From positions 186,001 to 250,000 of the forward strand of contig CAWEBB010000028.1 of assembly GCA_963807085.1 (NCBI GenBank): 64,000 nucleotides of DNA. The letters run 5' to 3'. Below are positions 45,733-55,165 of this stretch, piece after piece. A program made the position numbers and the translations under genes. The stretch's first letter is position 1. Each line of letters opens with the position of its first letter. This DNA comes from JACKII01 sp963807085. GTDB taxonomy: Bacteria; Pseudomonadota; Alphaproteobacteria; Bin95. The notes under the pieces were generated by a model, which made no database searches, had not been told where the DNA came from, and saw only the letters and a program-made list of their open reading frames with translations.

Positions 45733-47067
45733 CTATCGCGGAAAAGTAAAGGCCAACCGGGCACCGCCGAGCGGTGATTTCGAGATCTCCAGGTTGCCGC
45801 CATGGCTGAGCGCGATATCGCGCGCGATGGTCAAACCGAGGCCCGCACCGCCCGTCGCCTTGTTGCGCGAGCCCTCGACCCGTAAGAAAGGCCGGAACAC
45901 ATCCGCCCGCTGTTCCGGCGGAATGCCGGGGCCGTTGTCGTCGATCATGACGGTAATCGCGATGGCGTTGGAGTAGATGCGCACCACGCAATGGGTGCCA
46001 TAGCGCAGGCCGTTGGCGATCACATTGCCGAAGGCCCGCCGCAGCGCATCTGCGCGGCCCCGCATCCAGACGGCACCATCCGCCGCTTCGACCTCGACCT
46101 GTTCGTGCCGGAAGGTGGCACCAATCCCCACCAGCATGGCAACCACGTCGATGTTGGTGGTCGGCTCCGACACCTGATCCCGAGCAAAGTCCAGATAGCC
46201 CTGGATCATCGCTTCCATTTCCGCGATGTCGTCGCGCAAGCCCTCGCGGTCCTGGTTGGCGTCCAGCATTTCGACCTCGATCCGCATGCGGCTGAGCGGC
46301 GTGCGCAGATCATGACTGATTGCCGCGAGCATCTCTGTCCGCCGCTGCACCTGGCGCTGGATACGAGCCTTCATCCGCGCGAAAGCGCGGGCGGCGCGGC
46401 GGATTTCATCGGCGCCCCGCTCGCGGATCAGCCCCAGGTCTTCGCCCTTGCCGAAAGCCTCCATGGCCACAACGAGCCGGCGGATGGGCACGACCTGTTT
46501 CCAGAGGAAATAGACCGCCAAGTTCAGCACCAATATAGCCGTTCCGACGATCCAAATCAGGAAAATATAGGGCGTGGAGGTGGTGATGCGGTCCAGCGGC
46601 AGGCGGCAAGCGATCGTGTCGTTGGCTAGTTCCAGCATGACGTGCACGTCTTCGCCATACTGGCCGACGGTTCGCACTTCCACGTCCGGCAGCGCCTGCC
46701 GGAGCGATATTTCCAACGCCCGAAACGACGGCTCGACCCAGGGGAACGCTTTTTCCAGGTCGATGGGCGCGGCCAGTGGAGTGCAGCGGACCTGGGTCGC
46801 GCGCTCCCAATGCAGGACGATTTCGGCGGACAGGGGGGCCGTCTCGTACTGCCGTACAAAGAAGGCAATATCGCCCGCCACGCTGTTGGTCAGGCGCCGC
46901 TGCACCGTGTCCCAGTGCCGATCAAAGAAGAACCAGGTCGCGATGGCGAACAGGATGAAGATCGGCAATGCAATCATCAGCAAGGAGCGTCGGAAAATGT
47001 CGCGGGGCAGGAAATCCCGCAGGCGCAGCCGCCAGCGGCGGCGGCGTTTGCGCGCCTTTTGCGCCAT
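45733..47067 (-). CDS. Sensor histidine kinase (EnvZ-like)
   Basis: 444-residue membrane histidine kinase. Two helices, about residues 27-48 and 168-190, flank a periplasmic sensor domain of about 120 residues. HAMP-like sequence follows, then the H box AAISHDLRTPLSRMR, N box FGNVIANGLRYG, DNGPGIPPE and GAGLGLT. The gene lies 20 bases after its response regulator. The EnvZ-like layout and the neighbour suggest envelope or osmotic sensing, but the signal is unknown. Confidence 0.92.
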   Translation of the reverse strand: MAQKARKRRRRWRLRLRDFLPRDIFRRSLLMIALPIFILFAIATWFFFDRHWDTVQRRLTNSVAGDIAFFVRQYETAPLSAEIVLHWERATQVRCTPLAAPIDLEKAFPWVEPSFRALEISLRQALPDVEVRTVGQYGEDVHVMLELANDTIACRLPLDRITTSTPYIFLIWIVGTAILVLNLAVYFLWKQVVPIRRLVVAMEAFGKGEDLGLIRERGADEIRRAARAFARMKARIQRQVQRRTEMLAAISHDLRTPLSRMRIEVEMLDANQDREGLRDDIAEMEAMIQGYLDFARDQVSEPTTNIDVVAMLVGIGATFRHEQVEVEAADGAVWMRGRADALRRAFGNVIANGLRYGTHCVVRIYSNAIAITVMIDDNGPGIPPEQRADVFRPFLRVEGSRNKATGGAGLGLTIARDIALSHGGNLEISKSPLGGARLAFTFPR

Positions 47068-47086
47068 TCCTTGCCGACCCCGCCCG

Positions 47087-47797
47087 CTAGAGCCGGCGGC
47101 CGGTCAGCCGGTAGCCGACGCCGCGCACGGTCTGGAGCCAGTTGGGATTGCGGGGGTCGGGCTCGAACTTCTTGCGCAGGCGCGCCACCTGCACATCGAC
47201 CGCGCGCGGTGTCGCTCCGTCCCCCAGTATCTCCGCCAGGTCATCGCGGGAGACGTTTTTGCCGACCCTCCCCGCCAGATAGCGGAGCATGCGCTGCTCC
47301 TGTGAGGTGAGCGCGAGGCGTTCACCCTCGCGGGAGAGGTCGCCCGAATCCACATCCAGCAGATAGGGCCCCAGCGCCAAGCGTGGGGGCAGACCCGGGT
47401 CGGGACCACCGACCGCGGCGGGGGGGCGCCGGCGCAACACCCGCTCGATGCGCAACACCAGTTCCCGGGGATCGAACGGCTTGGTGATATAGTCCTCGGC
47501 ACCCGTCGAAAGCCCATCAACCCGGTCGCCGGGCCCGTCCAGCGCGGTAATCAGCAGGACGGGCGGCGCATGGGGATTGTCGGCCAGTTCCTTCGCCAAC
47601 ACCAAGCCGCTTTCGCCCGGCATCATGATATCCAGCACGACCAGGTCAAACGTGAAGGACGCCATCTTTTGCCGCGCGTCGGCTGCGTGCTGGGCGGTGA
47701 CGGCGATATAGCCCTGACTGTCGAGGAAACGGCAAAGCAGGTCGGCCAATCGCTCGTCATCATCGACGACGAAGATATGGGCCGCCTCGCCGCTCAT
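47087..47797 (-). CDS. OmpR-family response regulator
   Basis: 236-residue regulator from the ATG at 47797, which overlaps the ymdB stop as ATGA. Receiver domain: acidic pair in VVDDDERL, phospho-Asp in LVVLDIMMPGESG, Thr in LLITALD and Lys in ITKPFDP. The C-terminal winged helix of the OmpR type ends LQTVRGVGYRLTGR. It is the partner of the kinase just downstream. Confidence 0.94.
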   Translation of the reverse strand: MSGEAAHIFVVDDDERLADLLCRFLDSQGYIAVTAQHAADARQKMASFTFDLVVLDIMMPGESGLVLAKELADNPHAPPVLLITALDGPGDRVDGLSTGAEDYITKPFDPRELVLRIERVLRRRPPAAVGGPDPGLPPRLALGPYLLDVDSGDLSREGERLALTSQEQRMLRYLAGRVGKNVSRDDLAEILGDGATPRAVDVQVARLRKKFEPDPRNPNWLQTVRGVGYRLTGRRL

Positions 47798-48639
47798 GCG
47801 GCCGGTTTCATTTGCGCCGGTTTTGTTTGCGAAAGGGCCCCGCCCATGCGCACCGGCTCTATCCCGCTGGCGAGGCCATCGCCGCGCACATGGATCAGCG
47901 CGCCGCACAGGGTTGCCTCCCCCTCCGCCGGGCTGAGCCGTTCGGCCGGCAGTTTGCGGGTGAAGCGGTAAATGGCGGGCTCGGGCTTCATGCCGATGAC
48001 GGAGCGGTAGTCGCCGGTCATGCCCGTGTCGCTCTGATAGGCCGTACCGCCTGCCATCACATAATGATCCGCCGTTGGCACGTGGGTGTGGGTGCCCAGC
48101 ACGGCAGACACGCGGCCATCCAGGTAATGGCCCATGGCCATCATCTCGCTGGTCGCCTCGCCATGCACGTCGACCAGGATTGCGTCCACCGCAGAGCCAA
48201 GGGGGGCCCGGGTCAGAATGCTATCAACAGCCGCGAACGGATCGTCCAGCGCATCCATGAACAGGCGTAGCATGACATTGGTGACCAGAACGCGCTTGCC
48301 GGTCCGCCCCTCCGCGACGCGAAAGCCCTGTCCGGGCGTGCTTTTGGGATAATTCAAGGGCCGCAGCAGTCGCGGCTCACCGTCAATAAAACCCAGGATT
48401 TCACGCTGGTCCCAGACATGGTTGCCGGTCGTGATCACGTCGACGCCCAGATCGAACATGGTCGAACAGATACCGGGCGAAATGCCGAAGCCGTGCGCCG
48501 AATTCTCGCCGTTCACCACCACCAGCTCCGGCTGGTGCGTGTCGATCAGCCCTGGCAGGTGCGCGGCAAGCGCATCGCGGCCGGACCGGCCGACCACATC
48601 GCCGACGAACAATAGGCAAAAAGAAGACGATCCCGCCAT
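47794..48639 (-). CDS. ymdB: YmdB-like metallophosphoesterase (TIGR00282 family)
   Basis: 281-residue calcineurin-fold phosphoesterase. Metal ligands are seen in FVGDVVGRSG, VVNGENSAHG, TTGNHVWDQREI, VDVHGEATSE and GTHTHVPTAD. Members act on 2',3'-cyclic nucleotides. In alphaproteobacteria the gene lies near zapA, 6S RNA and 5-formyltetrahydrofolate cyclo-ligase; the cyclo-ligase gene is absent here. The start at 48639 (MAGSSSFCLLF) fits the family; an upstream in-frame ATG would run into the 6S RNA. Confidence 0.92.
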   Translation of the reverse strand: MAGSSSFCLLFVGDVVGRSGRDALAAHLPGLIDTHQPELVVVNGENSAHGFGISPGICSTMFDLGVDVITTGNHVWDQREILGFIDGEPRLLRPLNYPKSTPGQGFRVAEGRTGKRVLVTNVMLRLFMDALDDPFAAVDSILTRAPLGSAVDAILVDVHGEATSEMMAMGHYLDGRVSAVLGTHTHVPTADHYVMAGGTAYQSDTGMTGDYRSVIGMKPEPAIYRFTRKLPAERLSPAEGEATLCGALIHVRGDGLASGIEPVRMGGALSQTKPAQMKPAA

Positions 48640-48682
48640 CGTTATTGGCTCCGCTGCATTGAGTAATTGCGGCGGAACGCAG

Positions 48683-48841
48683 AGTGGAGCCACGCGGCCG
48701 CTGGTGGAAACAAGCTCCTGGGTCCGTATAGATAGGTGGGTGTCACGTGATGCGACCAAGATCGCAACAGCGGCAACTCCCTGGACCAGAGGCTATCGAC
48801 CCCGGGGCATCGTGCACCTGGCGAGCCGAGCAGCCCCACTA
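48683..48841 (-). ncRNA. ssrS: 6S RNA (SsrS)
   Basis: A 159-base interval between zapA and ymdB on the same strand, the classic site of 6S RNA in alphaproteobacteria. The ends pair: AGTGGGGCTGC at the 5' side (about 48836-48826) with GCGTGGCTCCACT at the 3' side (about 48695-48683), allowing G-U pairs. A second helix is possible between CGGGGTCGATAG and CTAT...GACCC, leaving a central region with weaker pairing, as in the 6S rod that mimics an open promoter for sigma-70 polymerase. No protein-coding frame is convincing here. Exact ends are estimates. Confidence 0.7.
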
Positions 48842-48849
48842 GGCAATAT

Positions 48850-49185
48850 CTATGCATCTTTGGCGGGCGGGACAAGCGGGTCAGCCGGATCAGCGGCCGC
48901 GGCCAGCGCGTCCAATCGCGCGGCCATGCTGCCCGCCCAGGCGCGCAAGGCTACCGCCTCCGCCCGCGCTTCTTCCGTTTCGTCTTTGGCACCATTCAAG
49001 GAATCGAGCAGTTCCAGCGCCACAATTACCAGCAGCTGCCGGTCGCCGCCGGCACCGGCGCGCGCCGCCAATCGGTGGACACGCTCGGCCAGTTCGGCGG
49101 CGGCCGCCTCCAGGCGCGCTTCCTGGCCGGCAGCGCAGCGCAACGTGTAGGTGCGTTGGGCGATGGTGAAGGAAATGTCGGGCAT
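48850..49185 (-). CDS. zapA: Cell division protein ZapA
   Basis: 111-residue ZapA family protein that crosslinks FtsZ filaments. It starts MPDISFTIAQRTYTLRC, with the usual GQEARLEAAAAELAERV and ARAGAGGDRQLLVIVALELLDSL, and ends in a coiled-coil helix rich in Ala and Glu. It is divergent from tkt and followed by the 6S RNA region. Confidence 0.93.
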   Translation of the reverse strand: MPDISFTIAQRTYTLRCAAGQEARLEAAAAELAERVHRLAARAGAGGDRQLLVIVALELLDSLNGAKDETEEARAEAVALRAWAGSMAARLDALAAAADPADPLVPPAKDA

Positions 49186-49316
49186 GGCATGTGTCTCTCT
49201 CCCCTCCATTATCGCATGCTTGACGCTTCGGCGGAAGGCGGGCATTTTCCGCCGGCGTACTCGTTGGACTTTCACCCGGCGCACGCTTCCGTTCCCCCCG
49301 ATCTTCTGGAGTTTGG

Positions 49317-51326
49317 GTGCAGCGCATGGCGCAGGCTAGCAATCTCACCGCCGATCAACTGCGCACGATGGCGAACGCCATCCGCGCGCTCTCCATGGAC
49401 GCCGTCCAGGCCGCAAACAGCGGGCATCCCGGCATGCCAATGGGCATGGCCGATGTTGCCACCGTTCTCTATACGCAGTTCCTGAAATACAACCCCGCAG
49501 AGCCCCGCTGGCCGGACCGTGACCGCTTCGTGCTGTCGGCCGGCCACGGCTCTATGCTGCTTTACAGCCTGCTGTATCTGACCGGCTATGAAGACTGCAG
49601 CACCGAGGATATCAAGAATTTCCGGCAACTGGATGCGCCGACCGCGGGCCATCCCGAATACGGACATCTGGCCGGAATTGAGACTACCACCGGCCCGCTC
49701 GGCCAGGGCTTGGCGAACGCGGTCGGCATGGCGATCGCAGAGCGGCAGTTGCGCACTAATTACGGCGACGCGCTGGTGGACCACCACACCTACGTGATCG
49801 CCGGCGACGGCTGCCTGATGGAAGGCATCAGCCACGAGGCTGCCAGCCTGGCCGGTCATCAGCGCCTCGGCCGGTTGATCGTGCTGTTCGACGACAACGG
49901 CATCTCCATCGACGGCCCGACCGCGCTTTCCGTGTCGGATGACCATACGGGCCGCTTCCGGGCCTATGGCTGGCATGTGGAGAGCGTGGACGGCCACGAT
50001 CCCCGCGCGGTTGCCGAGGCGATCAAGGCCGCCAAGGCCGATGCCCGCCCCTCGCTGATCCGCTGCAAGACCACCATCGGCTATGGCGCGCCCAACAAGA
50101 GCGGCACCGCCGGTGTGCATGGCTCGCCTCTGGGCGACGACGAGATAAAGGCGGCGCGCGAGGCACTGGGCTGGGCGTCGGCTCCCTTCATCGTGCCGAA
50201 CGAGGTCATGAGCGCCTGGCGCGCAGCGGGAGAGCGCTCGCAGAAAAACCACGCGGCCTGGCGGGCGCGGCTGGAAATCAGCGACCGCAAGATGGAGTTT
50301 CTGGCCCAACTCGACGGCGTGGTGAGCGCCAGCCTGGACGCGCGCATTCACGAAGTGAAAACCGCCATGCGCGAAGCGGGCAAGGGTCCGGCCACCCGCG
50401 CCGCCTCACAACAGGTATTGGAGACGGTGGCGGATGCGGTGCCTTGGATGCTGGGCGGCTCCGCCGACCTCACCGGCTCCAACAACACCAACACCAAGGC
50501 GATGGAGCCGATCACGGCCGACAATCCCGGCGGCCGCTATATGTACTACGGCGTGCGCGAGCACGCGATGGCGGCTGCCATGAACGGGATGGCCGTGCAC
50601 GGCGGCATCATCCCCTATGGCGGCACCTTCCTGGTGTTCAGCGACTATAGCCGCCCGTCGATCCGGCTGGCCGCGCTGATGGGCATTCGCGTCATTCACG
50701 TGATGACCCATGACAGCATCGGCCTCGGCGAAGACGGGCCTACCCACCAGCCGGTCGAGCATCTGGCTGCGCTGCGCGCCATCCCGAACCTGCTGGTATT
50801 CCGTCCGGCGGACGCCATCGAAACCGCTGAGTGCTGGCAACTGGCCCTGGAGCATACGAATACGCCCAGCGTGCTGGCGCTGACCCGCCAGGGACTGAAG
50901 CTGCAGCGTGCGGAGCCGGACACGGTCAACAAATGCCGCACGGGCGCCTATGTGCTGGCAGAAGCCGACGGCGAGGCGCCGGCGGTGACGCTGGTCGCCA
51001 GCGGCTCCGAAGTCGCAATCGCCATGGATGCGCGTGCTTTATTTCAGGCCGATGGCATCGCGGCCCGGGTCGTCTCCATGCCGTGCATGGAGTTGTTCGC
51101 CCAACAGGACGAGGCGCTGCGCCAGAGCGTTCTGCCGCCGGACGTGCCGGTGATCGCGGTCGAAGCGGCGGTCGGCCAGGGATGGGAGCGTTGGACCGGT
51201 GCGGCGGACCGCTTTGTCGGCATGTCCACCTTTGGGGCATCTGCCCCCTACCAGAAACTTTATGAGCGCTTCGGCATTACTGCTGAGGCGGTTTGTAACC
51301 GTGCAAAAGCTGCGATTAGGGGCTAG
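49317..51326 (+). CDS. tkt: Transketolase
   Basis: ThDP-dependent transketolase of 666-669 residues, joining the pentose phosphate pathway and glycolysis. Motifs: NSGHPGMPMGMADVA, GHGSMLLYSLLYL, the ThDP motif GDGCLMEGISHEA followed by LFDDNGISIDG, and the pyrimidine-domain GVREHAMAAAMNG. A GTG at 49317 has GGAG five bases upstream; the ATG at 49326 (MAQASNL) is more typical in sequence but farther from the site. It starts the tkt-gap-fba-thiE run. Confidence 0.96.
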   Translation: MQRMAQASNLTADQLRTMANAIRALSMDAVQAANSGHPGMPMGMADVATVLYTQFLKYNPAEPRWPDRDRFVLSAGHGSMLLYSLLYLTGYEDCSTEDIKNFRQLDAPTAGHPEYGHLAGIETTTGPLGQGLANAVGMAIAERQLRTNYGDALVDHHTYVIAGDGCLMEGISHEAASLAGHQRLGRLIVLFDDNGISIDGPTALSVSDDHTGRFRAYGWHVESVDGHDPRAVAEAIKAAKADARPSLIRCKTTIGYGAPNKSGTAGVHGSPLGDDEIKAAREALGWASAPFIVPNEVMSAWRAAGERSQKNHAAWRARLEISDRKMEFLAQLDGVVSASLDARIHEVKTAMREAGKGPATRAASQQVLETVADAVPWMLGGSADLTGSNNTNTKAMEPITADNPGGRYMYYGVREHAMAAAMNGMAVHGGIIPYGGTFLVFSDYSRPSIRLAALMGIRVIHVMTHDSIGLGEDGPTHQPVEHLAALRAIPNLLVFRPADAIETAECWQLALEHTNTPSVLALTRQGLKLQRAEPDTVNKCRTGAYVLAEADGEAPAVTLVASGSEVAIAMDARALFQADGIAARVVSMPCMELFAQQDEALRQSVLPPDVPVIAVEAAVGQGWERWTGAADRFVGMSTFGASAPYQKLYERFGITAEAVCNRAKAAIRG

Positions 51327-51383
51327 TCAACTCCGTAGTAGCCAGTAAAAGCTTACACGAAGTCAGGAATTGGAGAAATTGGA

Positions 51384-52388
51384 ATGGCGGTAAAGATTGC
51401 AATCAATGGTTTCGGCCGCATCGGGCGCATGGTCTTTCGTGCCGCCATGGAATTGAGCCGCACCGATCTGGAATTCGTGGCGATCAACGATCTGGGCTCG
51501 CCCGAAATCAACGCGCATCTCCTGAAATACAACTCCGTGCACGGACGTCTGGACCAGGATGTGAGCGTCGAAGGAGACACCATCCGCGTCGGCGACCGCT
51601 CAGTAAAAGTGTGCGCGGAACGCGACCCGAAGAACCTGCCCTGGGGCAAGATGGGTATCGACGTGGTGATGGAATGCACCGGCATCTTCACCAAGCGCGA
51701 GCAGGCCGCCATGCATCTGGAGGCCGGCGCGAAAAAGGTGTTGATCTCCGCCCCGGCCACCGGCGCCGACCTGACCGTGGTATATGGCGTCAATCACGAC
51801 AAGATCAACGGCAGCCAGACCGTCATCTCCAACGCGTCGTGCACCACCAACTGCCTGGCCCCGGTCGCCCACGTGCTGAACCAAGCGGTGGGCATCGAGC
51901 GTGGCTACATGACCACAATCCATGCCTATACCGGCGACCAGAGCCTGCAGGACACGCTACACAGCGACATCCGCCGCGCCCGCGCCGCCGCGCTGAGCCT
52001 GATCCCGACCTCCACCGGCGCCGCCAAGGCCGTCGGCGAGGTGTTGCCGGAATTGAAGGGCAAGCTGGACGGCACCTCAATCCGGGTGCCGACCGCCAAC
52101 GTTTCGGTCATCGACCTGAAATTCGTCCCCTCGCGCGCGACCACGGTCGAAGAGGTGAACGACGCCATCCGCAACGCCGCCTCAAACGAACTGGCGGGCG
52201 TGCTGGGTATCAATGACGAGGCGCTGGTCTCCTGCGACTTCAACCACAACAGCTTCTCCAGCGTCTTCGACGCCACCCAGACCCAGGTGATCGACGGCAC
52301 CTTGGTGCGTATTCTGTCCTGGTATGACAACGAGTGGGGCTTTTCCAACCGCATGCTGGACACGGCCGCGGTCTACGGCAACGCATAA
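51384..52388 (+). CDS. gap: Glyceraldehyde-3-phosphate dehydrogenase
   Basis: 334-residue type I GAPDH. NAD domain opens KIAINGFGRIGRM, catalytic Cys in SNASCTTNCLAPV, His in HAYTGDQ, and C-terminal SWYDNEWGFSNRM. It follows tkt by 57 bases and precedes fba by 30. The pgk gene usually found between gap and fba in related genomes is missing. Confidence 0.97.
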   Translation: MAVKIAINGFGRIGRMVFRAAMELSRTDLEFVAINDLGSPEINAHLLKYNSVHGRLDQDVSVEGDTIRVGDRSVKVCAERDPKNLPWGKMGIDVVMECTGIFTKREQAAMHLEAGAKKVLISAPATGADLTVVYGVNHDKINGSQTVISNASCTTNCLAPVAHVLNQAVGIERGYMTTIHAYTGDQSLQDTLHSDIRRARAAALSLIPTSTGAAKAVGEVLPELKGKLDGTSIRVPTANVSVIDLKFVPSRATTVEEVNDAIRNAASNELAGVLGINDEALVSCDFNHNSFSSVFDATQTQVIDGTLVRILSWYDNEWGFSNRMLDTAAVYGNA

Positions 52389-52418
52389 GAAACGCTTATA
52401 CTTACGGGGAATAGAGCC

Positions 52419-53333
52419 ATGAAAACTACGCAAAAAGTTCGTAAGATCCTCTCCTATTACGAGAGCGACAATCCCGGCACCAAGGGCAATCTCGCCCGCA
52501 TTCTGATGCAGGGCAAGCTGGGCGGGACCGGGCATGTGGTCATCCTGCCGGTCGATCAGGGCTTTGAGCACGGCCCGGCGCGTAGCTTTGCGCCGAACCC
52601 TTCAGCTTATGACCCGCACTATCACTTCCAGCTGGCGCTGGACGCTGGCCTCAACGCCTATGCCGCGCCGCTCGGCATGATCGAGGCGGGGGCCGACACC
52701 TTTGCCGGCCAAATCCCCACCATCCTGAAGGTGAACAGCGCCAACAGCCTGGCCCGCATGAAGGACCAGGCCGTGACCGGCGGCGTGCAGGATGCGCTCC
52801 GCCTCGGCTGCGCGGCCATCGGCTTCACCATCTATCCGGGCTCGGACGATCAGTTCGAGATGATGGAGGAAATCCGCGAGATGGCGGAGGAAGCCAAATC
52901 GGTCGGCCTGGCCGTGGTCATCTGGTCCTACCCGCGCGGTGGCGACCTCTCCAAGGAGGCCGAAACGGCGGTGGACATCTGCGCCTATGCCGCCCACATG
53001 GCCGCACTGCTGGGTGCGCACATCATCAAGGTGAAGCCGCCGACCGACAAGATCGGCCTGGATGCCGCGAAGAAATCCTACGACGGCATCGACATCTCGA
53101 CCCTCACCAAACGGATCGAGCACGTGGTGCAGTCCTGCTTCAACGGCAAACGGCTTGTCGTATTCTCGGGCGGCGAGGCCAAGGGGCTGGACGGCATTCT
53201 GAACGAAATCCGCGAGATTGCCGCGGGTGGTGCTACTGGCTCCATCATCGGCCGCAACACCTTCCAGCGCCCGCGTGACGAGGCGATTTCGATGCTGAAC
53301 AGCATCATCGAAATCTACAAAGGCAAGGGCTGA
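52419..53333 (+). CDS. fba: Class I fructose-bisphosphate aldolase (DhnA type)
   Basis: 304-residue archaeal-type class I aldolase using a Schiff-base Lys. Sequence marks are VVILPVDQGFEHGPARSF, the nearby YHFQLALDAGLNAYAAPLGM, the Lys in HIIKVKPPTDK, and the phosphate-binding GGATGSIIGRNTFQRP. It starts 30 bases after gap; thiE begins four bases after its stop. Confidence 0.94.
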   Translation: MKTTQKVRKILSYYESDNPGTKGNLARILMQGKLGGTGHVVILPVDQGFEHGPARSFAPNPSAYDPHYHFQLALDAGLNAYAAPLGMIEAGADTFAGQIPTILKVNSANSLARMKDQAVTGGVQDALRLGCAAIGFTIYPGSDDQFEMMEEIREMAEEAKSVGLAVVIWSYPRGGDLSKEAETAVDICAYAAHMAALLGAHIIKVKPPTDKIGLDAAKKSYDGIDISTLTKRIEHVVQSCFNGKRLVVFSGGEAKGLDGILNEIREIAAGGATGSIIGRNTFQRPRDEAISMLNSIIEIYKGKG

Positions 53334-53337
53334 TCGC

Positions 53338-53976
53338 TTGGTCGAAGACGACCGCTTTATCTATCTGATCTCGCCGGAAGCGATCACCACGCCGGCGGGA
53401 CTGGATGCGTTCGCGGCGAACTTAGAGGTGGCCTTGACCACCGACCTTGCCGCCGCGTTCCAGTTGCGCTTGAAGAACGTGCCCGATGACTGGATCGGCC
53501 GGGTCACCGAGCGCCTGCTGCCGGTCTGCCGGCCGCGCGATGTGGCCTTCATCATGAACGATCGGCCGGATCTGGCGGTGAAGTTCGGCTGTGACGGCGT
53601 GCATGTCAGCCCGGACGATATGGACTTCGCCCAAGTCCGCGGTATCCTGGGCGACGAGTTGATCTTCGGCGCCACCTGCCGGGCCAGCCGAGACCTAGCC
53701 TTTGAGGCGGGCGAGGCCGGGGCGGATTATGTCGCGTTCGGCGCCTTCTATCCGACCGAGACCAAGCAAGCCAAGAGCCATGCCACCCCGGACATTCTGG
53801 AATGGTGGAGCAGCATCGCGGAGCTTCCCTCCTGCGCCATCGGCGGCATCAACGCCGGCAACTGCCGCCCGCTGCGGGAGGCCGGCGCGGACTATCTGGC
53901 CGTCGTCTCTGCGGTTTGGCGGCACCCGGACGGTCCCGCCGCCGGGATCAGGGCGCTGGTCGAGGCGTGTGCTTGA
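53338..53976 (+). CDS. thiE: Thiamine phosphate synthase family protein
   Basis: 212-residue TIM-barrel protein similar to ThiE, which joins the thiazole and pyrimidine phosphates of thiamine. Marks: AFQLRLKN, FIMNDRPDLAVKFGCDGVHVSPDD, GATCRASRDLA, ADYVAFGAFYPTETK and AIGGINAGNC. It starts with TTG four bases after fba. Related proteins in this glycolytic location are often called ThiE-like; the HVG.DD motif is slightly altered (HVSPDD), so activity is likely but not certain. Confidence 0.85.
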   Translation: MVEDDRFIYLISPEAITTPAGLDAFAANLEVALTTDLAAAFQLRLKNVPDDWIGRVTERLLPVCRPRDVAFIMNDRPDLAVKFGCDGVHVSPDDMDFAQVRGILGDELIFGATCRASRDLAFEAGEAGADYVAFGAFYPTETKQAKSHATPDILEWWSSIAELPSCAIGGINAGNCRPLREAGADYLAVVSAVWRHPDGPAAGIRALVEACA

Positions 53977-54063
53977 AGCCTGTTGGTGAGAACCCGATCG
54001 TTCACGCAAGTGCTCGCGCAAGCGTGACATCCACTGTCGGCGGAACCGCGTAAGCTCGGGAGC

Positions 54064-55065
54064 ATGACGGACACTAGCGACGGAGCCACGATCTCGAATT
54101 TTTACGCCGCGGCGATGCCCCCGGTGCAGGGCAAGCCCTTGCGGCGGCTGCCGCGCTCGCTCTATTCCTATGTCTGCCAGACCAGCGCGCGGCAACAGGT
54201 GGTGCTTTGCATGTTGACGCTGTTGGTCTTTCCGCTGACGCTCGCGCCATTGGAGTTGCAGCGCCGCATCATCGACGAAGCCATCGACGGGGGCAACCCG
54301 CGGCTGCTGGCGGTGTTGGCGAGCATCTATCTGGCCGCAATACTGACGCTGGGCATTCTGAAATACCTGCGCAATCTCTACGCCGCCCGCATCCAGGAAG
54401 GGATCGCCCGCATTCTGCGCCGCCGGTTCAGCGGCAGCCTTGGCTCGGATGCGGCGGCCGATGACGGCACGCGCCAGTCTATTCTCGCCGTTGAATCAGA
54501 AAAAATCGGCGGCTTCGTCTCCGAAAGCCTCGCATTTCCGCTGTTGCAGGCCGGCATTATCCTCAGCGTCAGCGGTTATATGCTGGCGGTCGATCCGCTG
54601 GTTGCCGTGACCGCGCTTTTCCTGCTGGTGCCGGCAGTCGTCGTCGTGATGGTGACGCAACCGGCCATGAACCGGCTTTCGGAGGAGAAGATCACCGAGA
54701 CCCGGGCGCTGGGCGAGGACGCACTGGTGGAGGAAACCGGGCGGCCCCTGCTGAGCGAGAGCAAGAGCCAGCGCCATATCGGCCGCATCTATCGCCTGCG
54801 CCTGCGGTTTGCTGCGATCAAGTTCATGGCCAAGGGGATCAACAACACCCTGCACCATCTGGGGCCGCTCAGCGTGCTGGCGGTGGGCGGCTGGTACGCG
54901 ATTCAGGGAGAAACCGAGGTCGGCACCATCGTCGCCTTCATGTCCGGCTATGAGCGCATGACCGGCCCGGTGCGCGACCTGCTAAATTTCTATCGGCGGC
55001 TCGCGATGATGCGGGTGCAGTATGGGCTGGTCTATCAGGCCGGTCGCACGGTCGATGGCGGATGA
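54064..55065 (+). CDS. ABC exporter membrane domain without ATPase domain
   Basis: 333-residue protein with about five to six hydrophobic helices typical of the ABC exporter transmembrane fold (VVLCMLTLLVFPLTLAPLELQRRIIDEAID, then YLAAILTLGILKYLRNLY). EETGRPLLSESKSQRHIGRI and GGWYAIQGETEVGTIVAFMSG are the usual cytoplasmic loop and last helix. A normal exporter would continue with a linker and Walker A; this one stops after VDGG with a clean stop and no nearby ATPase gene. Related stand-alone proteins occur in alphaproteobacteria. Role unknown; it may pair with an ATPase elsewhere. Confidence 0.8.
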   Translation: MTDTSDGATISNFYAAAMPPVQGKPLRRLPRSLYSYVCQTSARQQVVLCMLTLLVFPLTLAPLELQRRIIDEAIDGGNPRLLAVLASIYLAAILTLGILKYLRNLYAARIQEGIARILRRRFSGSLGSDAAADDGTRQSILAVESEKIGGFVSESLAFPLLQAGIILSVSGYMLAVDPLVAVTALFLLVPAVVVVMVTQPAMNRLSEEKITETRALGEDALVEETGRPLLSESKSQRHIGRIYRLRLRFAAIKFMAKGINNTLHHLGPLSVLAVGGWYAIQGETEVGTIVAFMSGYERMTGPVRDLLNFYRRLAMMRVQYGLVYQAGRTVDGG

Positions 55066-55165
55066 GCGGGCGGGACCCGGCGTCTCGCGGCTACATGCAG
55101 CATGGGTCGGCGCGCATTTCGTCTCTACAAAAGGCCGTCGCCGTGAGTTACCTCAAGGACACTGT

